A stretch of 64,000 nucleotides of DNA from an alpha proteobacterium HIMB59 (GTDB lineage Bacteria > Pseudomonadota > Alphaproteobacteria > HIMB59): positions 620,001 through 684,000 of the forward strand of contig CP003801.1 of assembly GCA_000299115.1 (NCBI GenBank), written 5' to 3'. Under the pieces are notes generated by a model that saw only the letters and a program-made list of their open reading frames with translations, made no database searches and was not told the origin of the DNA. Every line of letters starts with the position of its first letter. Within the stretch, counting starts at the first letter, position 1. Shown here one piece after another: positions 9,003 through 17,500 of the stretch. The position numbers were made by a program, and so were the translations under genes.

Positions 9003-9973
9003 CATACCGAGAGAGTGTTTCTCTAGCGATTGCACAAGCAATGAGAAAAGATCCTAAGGTTTTTTTTATTGGAGAGGATGTAGGTGCGGCAGGCGGTGTG
9101 TTTAAAGCTACAGTGGGATTACTGGATGAATTTGGAAAAGATCGAGTAATGGATACCCCTATATCTGAACAAGCTATTTTAGGCGCTGCGATGGGAGCGG
9201 CTATGGCTGGTCTAAGACCTATTGCAGAAATTATGTTTTCAGATTTTTTGGCAGTTTGTTGGGATATTGTGGCTAACCAAATTGCAAAAACTCGTTATAT
9301 GTCTGATGGTCAAATAAATATCCCTTTAGTTATTCGAACGGCAAACGGAGGAGGGTCTAAGTTTGGAGCACAGCATTCTCAAAGTCTAGAGAATTGGTCA
9401 ATGATGATCCCAGGATTAAAGGTAGTTGCACCAAGTTCACCTGGAGATGTTTTGGGATTAATGAATAGTGCGGTTAATGATCCTGATCCAGTAATTTTTT
9501 ATGAGCATAAATCTCTTTATGCATCCAAAGAAGAATTAGAGTCTACAGAATTATCAATTCCTTTAGGTAAGGCTAATATTCTTCATGAGGGAAGTGATAT
9601 CACTATAATTGGACTTGCTTTGATGGCACAAAGGGCAAAAAAGGCAGCCATAGAGTTAAAAGAAAAACACAATATTAACGCTAAAGTTATTGATTTGAGA
9701 ACGTTGGTGCCATTAGATCTTCAATCAATTAAAAGCGCAATCAATGAAACAGGCCTTGCTATGACTGTAGAGGAAAATCCACGATTATGTGGATGGGGTG
9801 CAGAAATTTCATCTCTAATTACTGAACATTGTTTTTCTAACTTGAAAGGACCTGTCACAAGATTAACTACACCACATGTACCACTACCAAGTGCTGACAT
9901 ATTAGAAGATAATACTATTCCATCAGTCGATGTGATAGTTCAAGAAGTTATCAAAAAAGTTAAAGGAGAATAG
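8990..9973 (+). CDS. TPP-dependent dehydrogenase E1 beta subunit (PdhB/AcoB type)
   Basis: A 327-aa E1 beta subunit: the N-terminal pyrimidine-binding domain begins LTYRESVSLAIAQAM, with GEDVG and the substrate-channel segment TPISEQAILGAA. The C-terminal transketolase-like domain carries DLRTLVPLD. It overlaps the alpha gene and ends just before the lipoyl gene, so all three are probably co-translated. Together they should decarboxylate or cleave a 2-oxo compound and pass the acyl group to a lipoyl lysine. The natural substrate is not evident. Confidence 0.9.
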   Translation: MAQLTYRESVSLAIAQAMRKDPKVFFIGEDVGAAGGVFKATVGLLDEFGKDRVMDTPISEQAILGAAMGAAMAGLRPIAEIMFSDFLAVCWDIVANQIAKTRYMSDGQINIPLVIRTANGGGSKFGAQHSQSLENWSMMIPGLKVVAPSSPGDVLGLMNSAVNDPDPVIFYEHKSLYASKEELESTELSIPLGKANILHEGSDITIIGLALMAQRAKKAAIELKEKHNINAKVIDLRTLVPLDLQSIKSAINETGLAMTVEENPRLCGWGAEISSLITEHCFSNLKGPVTRLTTPHVPLPSADILEDNTIPSVDVIVQEVIKKVKGE

Positions 9974-9974
9974 T

Positions 9975-10202
9975 ATGGAAATTATAATGCCGACATTAGG
10001 AGAAACTGTTGATGAAGGAAAAGTGATTAAATGGTTAAAAAACGTTGGGGACGAAATTAAAGAAGGTGATATTTTATGTGAGGTCGAGACAGATAAAACT
10101 GCTGCTGAAATACCTTCTACTGTAAATGGTACCCTCACAGAAATCACAGCACCCGAGGGTGAGACAGTCCCTGTTGGTGGAAAAATAGCTACAGTAGAAT
10201 AG
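9975..10202 (+). CDS. Free-standing lipoyl-domain protein
   Basis: This 75-aa protein is a single biotinyl/lipoyl attachment domain with the modification lysine at residue 41 (ETDKTA). It opens with MPTLGETVDEG, as in E2 subunits, but stops after the domain: no peripheral subunit-binding domain and no acyltransferase core. It begins one base after the E1 beta stop. It likely accepts the acyl group from the E1 pair, with the E2 core and lipoamide dehydrogenase supplied from elsewhere, or works as an independent carrier. No second reading frame continues it, so truncation by frameshift is not supported. Confidence 0.85.
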   Translation: MEIIMPTLGETVDEGKVIKWLKNVGDEIKEGDILCEVETDKTAAEIPSTVNGTLTEITAPEGETVPVGGKIATVE

Positions 10203-10230
10203 CATCAAAAAAACTGTTATAAGGTGAATT

Positions 10231-11688
10231 ATGAATATAACTGAGTCAAAATTTTATCGTGATAAATGTTTTATAAATGGTGAATGGGTAGGAGCAGACT
10301 CTGGTGAAACGATCAGCGTAAATAATCCTGCTACTTTAAAAGAGATTGGTACAGTTCCTAAATGTGGAACTAATGAAACAAAGCGAGCCATAGAAGCCGC
10401 AAACGCAGCTTGGCCTGAGTGGAGAGCTAAGTCTGCTCGTCAACGATCCGATATTCTTCGTAAATGGTTTGATCTGATGATTGAAAATAAAGAAGAATTA
10501 GCTCAAATGATGACAGTCGAACAAGGTAAGCCTATCAATGAGTCCCGAGGTGAAATTGGATATGGAGCATCATTTGTTGAGTGGTTTTCTGAAGAAGCTA
10601 AAAGAGTTTATGGAGATACTATTCCTGATCCAATGACCGATCGAAGAATCGTAGTTTTAAAACAGCCAGTGGGTGTAGTCGCTTCCATTACACCATGGAA
10701 TTTTCCTAATGCGATGATCACACGTAAATGTGCCCCAGCCCTTGCTGTTGGCTGTCCAGTGGTAATTAAACCAGCAAGTCAAACACCTTTTTCTGCACTT
10801 GCGTTAGCTGTATTAGCAGAGGAGGCTGGTTTTCCAAAAGGTATCCTTAATGTAATAACGGGAAAAGCTTCAGAAATCGGGGATGAATTAGCCACGAACC
10901 CTATTGTTAGAAAATTGTCGTTTACTGGATCTACTGAAATTGGAAAAATTTTACTAGAAAAATGTTCTGGAACTGTAAAAAAAGTTTCTATGGAGCTCGG
11001 AGGCCATGCTCCTTTTATTGTATTTGATGATGCAAATATTGATGATGCGGTTGCTGGAGCAATGCAAAGTAAATTTCGTAATACGGGTCAAACCTGCGTT
11101 TGTGCAAATAGAGTTTATGTTCAAGAAAAAGTATATGATGAGTTTTGCCAAAAATTTGTTGAGGCAGTATCCAAGGTAAAAGTAGGTGATGGACTTGACG
11201 AAGCTGTAGCTTCTGGACCGTTAATTGATGAGCATTCTTTAAGTAAAGTTGAAGAACATGTTCAGGATGCAGTACAAATGGGAGCCAAAATTGCTATCGG
11301 AGGCTCTCGCCATGAGCTTGGTATGAATTTCTACCAGCCTACAATCCTTACTGATGTTACACCTCAAGCCAAGATTACCTCTGAAGAAACATTTGGCCCA
11401 GTAGCTCCTGTATATAAGTTTAAAGACGAGAAGGAAGTGATAGAGCTTGCCAACAATTCCCCATACGGATTAGCCTCTTATTTTTATTCCAGAGATATTG
11501 GAAGAATTTGGAGAGTAGCTGAGGCATTAGAATACGGAATGGTAGGGGTAAACACAGGTTTAACCTCGAAAGCTGAAGCTCCATTTGGGGGTATCAAAGA
11601 GTCCGGTCTTGGACGTGAAGGATCAAAATATGGTATTGACGATTTTATAGAGATTAAGTATGTCAATATGTGTGGTTTAGACAAATAA
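10231..11688 (+). CDS. NAD(P)-dependent aldehyde dehydrogenase (succinate-semialdehyde type)
   Basis: A 485-aa aldehyde dehydrogenase of GabD-like type and normal length. Visible residues are Asn157 (TPWNFPN), Lys180 in VVIKPASQTP, general base Glu255 (MELGG) and nucleophile Cys289 (NTGQTC). A Shine-Dalgarno-like AAGGTG precedes the ATG. In this operon it could oxidise succinate semialdehyde, malonate semialdehyde formed by the IolJ-like aldolase, or an aldehyde released by the TPP enzyme. It is not a classic CoA-acylating IolA/MmsA by motif, so free-acid formation is expected. Confidence 0.9.
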   Translation: MNITESKFYRDKCFINGEWVGADSGETISVNNPATLKEIGTVPKCGTNETKRAIEAANAAWPEWRAKSARQRSDILRKWFDLMIENKEELAQMMTVEQGKPINESRGEIGYGASFVEWFSEEAKRVYGDTIPDPMTDRRIVVLKQPVGVVASITPWNFPNAMITRKCAPALAVGCPVVIKPASQTPFSALALAVLAEEAGFPKGILNVITGKASEIGDELATNPIVRKLSFTGSTEIGKILLEKCSGTVKKVSMELGGHAPFIVFDDANIDDAVAGAMQSKFRNTGQTCVCANRVYVQEKVYDEFCQKFVEAVSKVKVGDGLDEAVASGPLIDEHSLSKVEEHVQDAVQMGAKIAIGGSRHELGMNFYQPTILTDVTPQAKITSEETFGPVAPVYKFKDEKEVIELANNSPYGLASYFYSRDIGRIWRVAEALEYGMVGVNTGLTSKAEAPFGGIKESGLGREGSKYGIDDFIEIKYVNMCGLDK

Positions 11689-11700
11689 CCCTAATACATT

Positions 11701-12858
11701 ATGAATAAAATTTTTAAAGTTGGTTTAATTGGCTGTGGTCATATTTCTGAAACCTATTTTCGTGGCCACGATTATTTCAATAATTTTCAAATCATTAAAT
11801 GTGCTGATATCAACTCAGAAAATGCAAAAAAATGCGCCGAGGCTTATGGAATTGAGTCCTGTTCTGTTGATGAACTATTAAATGATAGTGAAATAGAAAT
11901 TATTTTAAACCTAACCATACCTAGGGCTCATTATGAGATAGCTAAAAAATCGCTCGATCATGGAAAACATGTTTACAGTGAAAAACCTATGGCTGTAAAT
12001 TTTGTTGAAGGAGAAGAGCTTCTTAATTTAGCAAATTCAAAAAACCTATATATAGGTAATGCGCCCGATACTTTTCTTGGCGGTGGTATTCAAAAATCTA
12101 TTGATTTAATTAATCAAGGCAAAATAGGAAATGTGAGATTGGGGAGCGCCATATTTGCTTACCCCGGTGTTCAATCTTATCATCCTAATCCTGAGCCTTG
12201 GTTTGCTAATAATGAAGGTGGGCCAGTCATGGATATGGGACCATATTATTTGACGGCACTCGTCAATTTACTTGGCCCTGCTAAAAGAGTTCATGGCATT
12301 TCTACAAAGGTTTTTGAAAAAAGGGTAATTGGGATTGGGCCAAAAAAAGATCAAGAATTTACAGTTGAATGTCCCACAAGCTACCTAGTAAATTTAGAAT
12401 TTCATAACCAGGCATTAATACAGATTACACTATCTTTTGATGTAGTGGCTCACCAAAGAAACCATATAGAGCTTTATGGAGACAAAGGGTCAATGATTGT
12501 GCCCGACCCAAATATGTTTGGGGGATCAGTTATGACATGTGTGGATGATAGCGGTTTATGGGAAGAACATAAAACAGACGACCTACCTCTTGGTAAAATA
12601 AACATTACCTCTCATAGTGGCAGAGCAAACGAATCTCCAACAAATGCAAACTATCGAGGTGTGGGTTTAGCTGAAATGGCTTATTGTATTGAGCACGGAT
12701 TAAAACACCGCTGTAGTGGGGAGTTGTCTCTTCATGTATTAGATATCATAAAATCAACGATGAAAGCTGCTGACACGCAAACCCCTCAAGATATAAATAC
12801 TACTTGTCAAAAAGCCGACTTTTTCACCTTAGAAGAAATTCAAAAAATTCTTAAATAG
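11701..12858 (+). CDS. Gfo/Idh/MocA-family sugar or inositol dehydrogenase
   Basis: A 385-aa oxidoreductase with an N-terminal Rossmann motif (GLIGCGHIS, 8-16) and the family's EKP signature at 94-96 (YSEKPMAV). The C-terminal beta-sheet domain includes DMGPYYLTALVNLLG, the region of the catalytic lysine/histidine helix. Members oxidise sugar hydroxyls or inositol with NAD(P). Given the following iolC/iolB/iolJ-like genes, a 2-dehydrogenase step on inositol or a derivative is the simplest guess, but this family is too broad to assign. Confidence 0.85.
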   Translation: MNKIFKVGLIGCGHISETYFRGHDYFNNFQIIKCADINSENAKKCAEAYGIESCSVDELLNDSEIEIILNLTIPRAHYEIAKKSLDHGKHVYSEKPMAVNFVEGEELLNLANSKNLYIGNAPDTFLGGGIQKSIDLINQGKIGNVRLGSAIFAYPGVQSYHPNPEPWFANNEGGPVMDMGPYYLTALVNLLGPAKRVHGISTKVFEKRVIGIGPKKDQEFTVECPTSYLVNLEFHNQALIQITLSFDVVAHQRNHIELYGDKGSMIVPDPNMFGGSVMTCVDDSGLWEEHKTDDLPLGKINITSHSGRANESPTNANYRGVGLAEMAYCIEHGLKHRCSGELSLHVLDIIKSTMKAADTQTPQDINTTCQKADFFTLEEIQKILK

Positions 12859-12893
12859 TAGTATTGCCAATTCATATGAGGTAAATTTTTTTG

Positions 12894-13853
12894 ATGAAAT
12901 TTGATACATCAAAAAAAGTTTTAGTGATTGGACGAGCAGGGATGGATATCTATCCTGAGCCTCCAGGAACCAAAATTGATGATGTTCAAAATTTTTCAAC
13001 ACATCTTGGTGGGTCTGCAGCTAATACTTGCGTGGCGTTATCTAAATTAAATGTAGCTTCAGATTTAGTTACCTGTATTTCTGATGATGCTATTGGTAAT
13101 TATATTCATAAAAAGCTTGATGATTTTAATATTGGAAATAAATTTTGTAGGAGGATTGATAAAAAATTCCAAACACAGATGGCTGTGGTAGAAACTATCT
13201 TAGAGAATAATCAATCTATTCTTTATAGAAATAATTCTTGCGATCTACAATTAGATCGAAGTGATATAGATAAAATTAATTTTCAAGAATATTCATCTGT
13301 ATTTTTATCTGGAGTAGCTTTATCTTCTAACCCTTCAAGAGAAGCAGTATTTTTAGCTGTCGAAAAAGCATCAGTATTGAAGATTCCTTTGATTATTGAT
13401 TTAGATTATCGACCTTATAATTGGGAGTCTGATGAAAAAAAATCTGAAGTTTATAAAAAAATAATGAATGAGATGGACATTATAATTGGCAATGACTTAG
13501 AGTTTAATATTGCTGATAATTCCAGCGATGGTTTAAACCTAGCTCAAACTTTAATACAAAAAAAACCCTCTATTATCATTTATAAAATGGGTGAAAAAGG
13601 ATCAAAAGTTTATACAAAGGATAGCGAACAAGATTTTGGCATATGTAGCGTTCAAGCAATCAAACCTACTGGTGCGGGCGATGCTTTTAATGGTGGTTTT
13701 TTAAGCTCAATGTATCAAGGATTTTCTTTAGAAGACTCCGTCAAAAGAGGTTCCGCTAATGCTGCCATTGTAGTTACTAAAGTTGGATGTTCATCTGCCA
13801 TGCCAAATTTAGAAGAATTAAATCAATTTATAAAAAATAAGGAGGAAATTTAA
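12894..13853 (+). CDS. iolC: PfkB-family kinase, IolC-like
   Basis: A 319-aa ribokinase-fold sugar kinase. I start at the ATG at 12894 rather than the in-frame TTG at 12891, since GAGGTAAA lies upstream at suitable distance. Motifs are GGSAAN near residue 40 (sugar binding) and PTGAGDAFNGGF near 260, which contains the catalytic Asp. It directly precedes iolB and an IolJ-like aldolase, so 5-dehydro-2-deoxygluconokinase is likely: it would make DKG 6-phosphate for the aldolase. Other PfkB substrates remain possible. Confidence 0.78.
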   Translation: MKFDTSKKVLVIGRAGMDIYPEPPGTKIDDVQNFSTHLGGSAANTCVALSKLNVASDLVTCISDDAIGNYIHKKLDDFNIGNKFCRRIDKKFQTQMAVVETILENNQSILYRNNSCDLQLDRSDIDKINFQEYSSVFLSGVALSSNPSREAVFLAVEKASVLKIPLIIDLDYRPYNWESDEKKSEVYKKIMNEMDIIIGNDLEFNIADNSSDGLNLAQTLIQKKPSIIIYKMGEKGSKVYTKDSEQDFGICSVQAIKPTGAGDAFNGGFLSSMYQGFSLEDSVKRGSANAAIVVTKVGCSSAMPNLEELNQFIKNKEEI

Positions 13854-14696
13854 ATGCACATACCGTATTCAGATAATAAAAACCAAGCTTTATTTGAAGA
13901 AAATAATAAGACAGTACCCTTAGTGTATTTTAATATTGTCAGATTAAACAAGGGCGAAAGCTATAGCTATCAACTTCCAAAACATGAGAGCAGCGTTGTA
14001 CCCGCCACTGGTATGATTGAACTTTCTGTAGATGGTAAAATCCTAGGCCAAATTGGAACAAGAAAATCTGACGTATGGGATGGGGAGCCAGAGGGAAGCT
14101 ATATTCCTTCCAATGCAGAGTGTACAATTAAATGCCTTTCTGACAATACAGAATGTTTTATAGCAGGAGGTATTTACGAAAAAAAACTTGACCCATTTTT
14201 AGTTCAAAAAAATCAAATTGATGTTGTTCAGTATGGATCTGATGACACTAAAACTCATAGAAAAATTAAGCATATACTTGGCGCCAAGCAACATGAACAG
14301 GTAGGTAGACTACTTGTGAATGAATTATACACCGTTGGTGCAGGAGGATGGTCTGGTTTTCCACCTCACAAACATGATACAGATAATCTACCAGATGAGA
14401 CTCGTCACGATGAAGTTTATAATTATCGTTTTAAGCCTGGCCATGGCTTCGGTGTTCAAGTAATGCAATATGAAGATGACAAAGAAGGTTTTGGTTATCA
14501 ATTATTTGATGGTTCCACTATCGCAATTAATAAAGGCTATCACCCATGTGTTGTTGCTCCCGGATATGAAATGTATTATTTCACAATTTTAGTAGGCTTA
14601 AGCCAACGATCTCTTGTTCAATATTTTCAAAAAACTCATGCCTATCAAATTGAAACAATACCAGGCATTAAGGATATGATAGCTAAATATAAATAA
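13854..14696 (+). CDS. iolB: 5-deoxy-glucuronate isomerase IolB
   Basis: A 280-aa bicupin. The first half carries the cupin fold around ATGMIELSVDG. The second carries the family hallmark: GGWSGFPPHKHDTD with DETRHDEVYNYRFKPGHGFGVQ split over the next 40 residues, providing the metal-binding His and Glu residues. IolB converts 5-deoxy-D-glucuronate to 5-dehydro-2-deoxy-D-gluconate in myo-inositol breakdown. GGAGGAAA precedes the start, and the iolC-like stop abuts it. Presence of iolB without iolD or iolE in the operon is odd. Confidence 0.9.
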   Translation: MHIPYSDNKNQALFEENNKTVPLVYFNIVRLNKGESYSYQLPKHESSVVPATGMIELSVDGKILGQIGTRKSDVWDGEPEGSYIPSNAECTIKCLSDNTECFIAGGIYEKKLDPFLVQKNQIDVVQYGSDDTKTHRKIKHILGAKQHEQVGRLLVNELYTVGAGGWSGFPPHKHDTDNLPDETRHDEVYNYRFKPGHGFGVQVMQYEDDKEGFGYQLFDGSTIAINKGYHPCVVAPGYEMYYFTILVGLSQRSLVQYFQKTHAYQIETIPGIKDMIAKYK

Positions 14697-14700
14697 ATAA

Positions 14701-15531
14701 ATGACAGTAGCCACTCTTTCAGAAGTTCTAAGCAAAGCCAAAGAAAACCATTATGCAGTTGCGGGACTAGTTGTTTTAGGCTGGGAGGATGCTAGATGTT
14801 ATGCAGAGACTGCTGAAGAATTAGGCCTTCCTATCATCTTACAAGCAGGTCCCGGATGTAGGGCTAACACACCTTTGCCTATTTTGGGCAAAATGTTTCG
14901 ACATTTAGCTGAACAATCCTCACAGCCAATAGTCTGTCACTTGGATCATGGTTATAGTAAAGAAGAATGCATTGAAGGAATGGAAAATGGCTTTACTTCC
15001 GTGATGTTTGATGGCTCCAAGTTATCACTAAATGAGAATATTGAAAAAACACATGAAATAGCAGAATTAGCTCATAAAAATAATATCTCAGTCGAGGGGG
15101 AAATTGGATTTGTTGGATATAGTGAAGGGGCAGCATCACAAAGCACCGATCCTCTTGAAGCAAAAGAATTTGCTGATAAATCACATTGTGATGCTATGGC
15201 TATTAGCGCTGGAAACGTCCATCTTCAAACAAATACCTCCTCTTCTATTGATACTGACGTTATTGAAAAAATTCAGTCATTAACATCTATCCCATTAGTT
15301 CTGCATGGAAGTAGTGGGATAGATCATACGCTCAGAAGAAAATTAGCAACTTCAACAAATGTTTGTAAATTCAATATAGGCACAGAGCTGAGAAAAACTT
15401 TTGGTGATAATCTAAGAAAAAAAATGAATCAAAATCCAAATGTCTATGATCGCATTCAATTAATCAATCTCCCATTACAAGAACTAAAATCAGTAACAAA
15501 AACAGTAATTGAAAATATTACTAAACAATAA
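14701..15531 (+). CDS. iolJ: Class II aldolase, IolJ-like
   Basis: A 276-aa class II (zinc) fructose-bisphosphate-aldolase-family protein. Catalytic Asp82 and zinc ligand His83 lie in HLDHGYS; further zinc ligands are His174 (AGNVHL) and His202 (LHGSSG). An acidic site at VEGEIGFVGY and phosphate-binding KFNIGTE are also seen. Next to IolC and IolB the expected reaction is cleavage of 5-dehydro-2-deoxy-D-gluconate 6-phosphate to DHAP and malonate semialdehyde. Fructose- or tagatose-bisphosphate cleavage cannot be excluded from sequence alone. Confidence 0.82.
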   Translation: MTVATLSEVLSKAKENHYAVAGLVVLGWEDARCYAETAEELGLPIILQAGPGCRANTPLPILGKMFRHLAEQSSQPIVCHLDHGYSKEECIEGMENGFTSVMFDGSKLSLNENIEKTHEIAELAHKNNISVEGEIGFVGYSEGAASQSTDPLEAKEFADKSHCDAMAISAGNVHLQTNTSSSIDTDVIEKIQSLTSIPLVLHGSSGIDHTLRRKLATSTNVCKFNIGTELRKTFGDNLRKKMNQNPNVYDRIQLINLPLQELKSVTKTVIENITKQ

Positions 15532-15536
15532 AACTA

Positions 15537-16496
15537 TTGATTAAATCTCATACTTTAGAAAACCAATTTCTTAAAATAAAAACAATCAATATTGGAGCTA
15601 GTCTCTATGAAGTTATTGATAAAAGAAAAAAGATAAATTTAATTTTAAATTTAGGTAATTTTAAAAACTATTTAAAAAATAAACCTTATCTTGGGGCTAC
15701 TTGTGGGAGATTTGCCAATCGAATTAAAAATGGACAATTCAAAATTGACTCAAAAACCTATCATCTCTCTAAGAATGAAGGTAAAAATATTTTACATGGT
15801 GGACATCAAGGTTTCGACTCAAAGACATGGAAAATTAAAAGACAAAACTCAAATAGTATTACATATGAATATTTGTCTCCTCATTTAGAAGAAGGTTTCC
15901 CAGGAAATCTTAAAGTGCAATGTAAATACCAAATTCATAAAAATTCTTTTAAAATTATCTTTTCAGCACAATCTGATCAGAAATCTCATGTTAATTTAGT
16001 CAACCATGCGTATTGGAATCTGAATAAATCGAAAACTTCTATCTTTGATCATTTCCTCTTAATAAATGCCAATTCATATTTGAAAAATGACCCCACCAAT
16101 ATCCCTACAGGTGAGTATAAAAATGTAAATCAAACCCCATATGATTTCAGACAATTTCGACATATTGGTCAACAAATCGAGTTAAATCGTAAGGCTTTTG
16201 ACGAAAATTTTGTTTTAAATAAGAGGCAAAAATTTGCTGCTTGTTTATGGTCTCCTCATAGTGGCATTTTATTGTCTATTAAAACAAATCAACCTGGTAT
16301 CCAATTTTATAGCGGTCAACATCTGAGATATAAGTCATTAAAAAAAACACTCAGTCCTTTTCAGGGATTATGTCTTGAAACACAAGCTTTTCCAAATAGC
16401 CCTAATAACAAAAAGTTTCCTTCAACATTAGTATCTCCAAATAAGAAATATTTGCATGAGGTGAGTTTTTTAATAAATCACCAAAAAATAGTTTAG
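15537..16496 (+). CDS. Aldose 1-epimerase (galactose mutarotase family)
   Basis: A 319-aa GalM-type protein read from a TTG at 15537, five bases after the aldolase stop; no better start is visible. Motifs are GATCGRFANRI near the N-terminus, the catalytic His in LVNHAYWNL and the catalytic Glu in GLCLETQAFPNSPN. It interconverts alpha and beta anomers of an aldose. It implies that an aldose, not just a cyclitol, passes through this pathway. Its stop overlaps the convergent DUF4340-type gene by four bases. Confidence 0.85.
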   Translation: MIKSHTLENQFLKIKTINIGASLYEVIDKRKKINLILNLGNFKNYLKNKPYLGATCGRFANRIKNGQFKIDSKTYHLSKNEGKNILHGGHQGFDSKTWKIKRQNSNSITYEYLSPHLEEGFPGNLKVQCKYQIHKNSFKIIFSAQSDQKSHVNLVNHAYWNLNKSKTSIFDHFLLINANSYLKNDPTNIPTGEYKNVNQTPYDFRQFRHIGQQIELNRKAFDENFVLNKRQKFAACLWSPHSGILLSIKTNQPGIQFYSGQHLRYKSLKKTLSPFQGLCLETQAFPNSPNNKKFPSTLVSPNKKYLHEVSFLINHQKIV

Positions 16497-17500
16497 TCTG
16501 TTTTTTCTCTAAGTTTTAAATTAAGATTATCGTAAACCAACTGAGGGATGTTATAAGCAACAGTATCTATAAGAGACATGGTGCTAACTTGTAATTGATT
16601 GCCACTTAAATCTAAATCAATAAATTTAGATATCTCTATCTCTTCATTAAGGTAATTCCAATCAAAGGTTACATGAATACCTTTTTCAGGAATATCAAAC
16701 AAAGATGCATATAAAATTGTACCATTAGTAAGGGTATAGCGAACCTCTAGGTCTGCACTTGAGGGTAACTCATCCCTGCTTAAGAAATCGTTATGCTGCA
16801 AATCTGTAAGAGTGGTAAAGACATCTGGAAGTCTATTTTCACTGATTTCTTTAAAGCCTGAGGGAAGATTTTGATGCGAAACCAAACCATCTTGATTAGA
16901 TAAGCTAATTAATTGATTACTATAAATTTGTACCGATTTAATAGCTTCCTTGCCAATATTTATTAAATCATTGGGTATCCAGTAAAAACTAGAAACATCT
17001 GTGGTTAAATTAGCAGAAATTAAGTAGGACTGATCTGAAGAGGTTTCTTTAATATAAGTGCCTGGGATTTTATAATTGAAATCCCCAATGTCGAGAGAGT
17101 AAAGAACTTCATCAGACTTAGATTTCAGAATTAAAGTCTGAACATTTTCTTTATCGAGTCCAAGTTTAAAAAAAAGATCGGGTTTATTTGTTTTTGGACC
17201 CATAACTCTTGCTTCTTTTATTTGAACAAAAAACCTACTTAGGAGTTCTGTGTTTGCAGGTAAATTCATAGCAGTTGTCACTAACCATTGATCATTAATG
17301 TCTTTGATTATTGTTGATTCTTCTGAATTTTTGAATTCAATTGAATTGATTTGAGAGAGTATTTCATCAAAATTAGGCATTAAAGCTTCTTGCTCATTAT
17401 TTGAATTATTTGATTTCCCATCAAAATACATTCCAAAAGCTATGACTAAAGAGCCAGCAGTCAGTGCTAATAAAATTTTGATATTTTTGATTAACGTCAT
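16493..17500 (-). CDS. DUF4340-type membrane-anchored protein
   Basis: A 335-aa protein with one N-terminal membrane segment (about 8-25) and a large extracytoplasmic domain matching the DUF4340 pattern in context. It reads out strand-rich with repeated WLVTTAMNLPAN-like segments. It overlaps the GldG-like gene at 17497 by four bases. In many proteobacteria this family is the last member of a GldAFG-type ABC cluster. Its molecular role is unknown; it probably works with the GldG-like subunit in the periplasm. Confidence 0.72.
   Translation of the reverse strand: MTLIKNIKILLALTAGSLVIAFGMYFDGKSNNSNNEQEALMPNFDEILSQINSIEFKNSEESTIIKDINDQWLVTTAMNLPANTELLSRFFVQIKEARVMGPKTNKPDLFFKLGLDKENVQTLILKSKSDEVLYSLDIGDFNYKIPGTYIKETSSDQSYLISANLTTDVSSFYWIPNDLINIGKEAIKSVQIYSNQLISLSNQDGLVSHQNLPSGFKEISENRLPDVFTTLTDLQHNDFLSRDELPSSADLEVRYTLTNGTILYASLFDIPEKGIHVTFDWNYLNEEIEISKFIDLDLSGNQLQVSTMSLIDTVAYNIPQLVYDNLNLKLREKTD

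Noticed and set aside
9975-10202. Lipoyl gene as a frameshifted E2
   Set aside because: After the stop there is only a 28-bp gap before the aldehyde dehydrogenase gene; no remnants of an E2 core are present.
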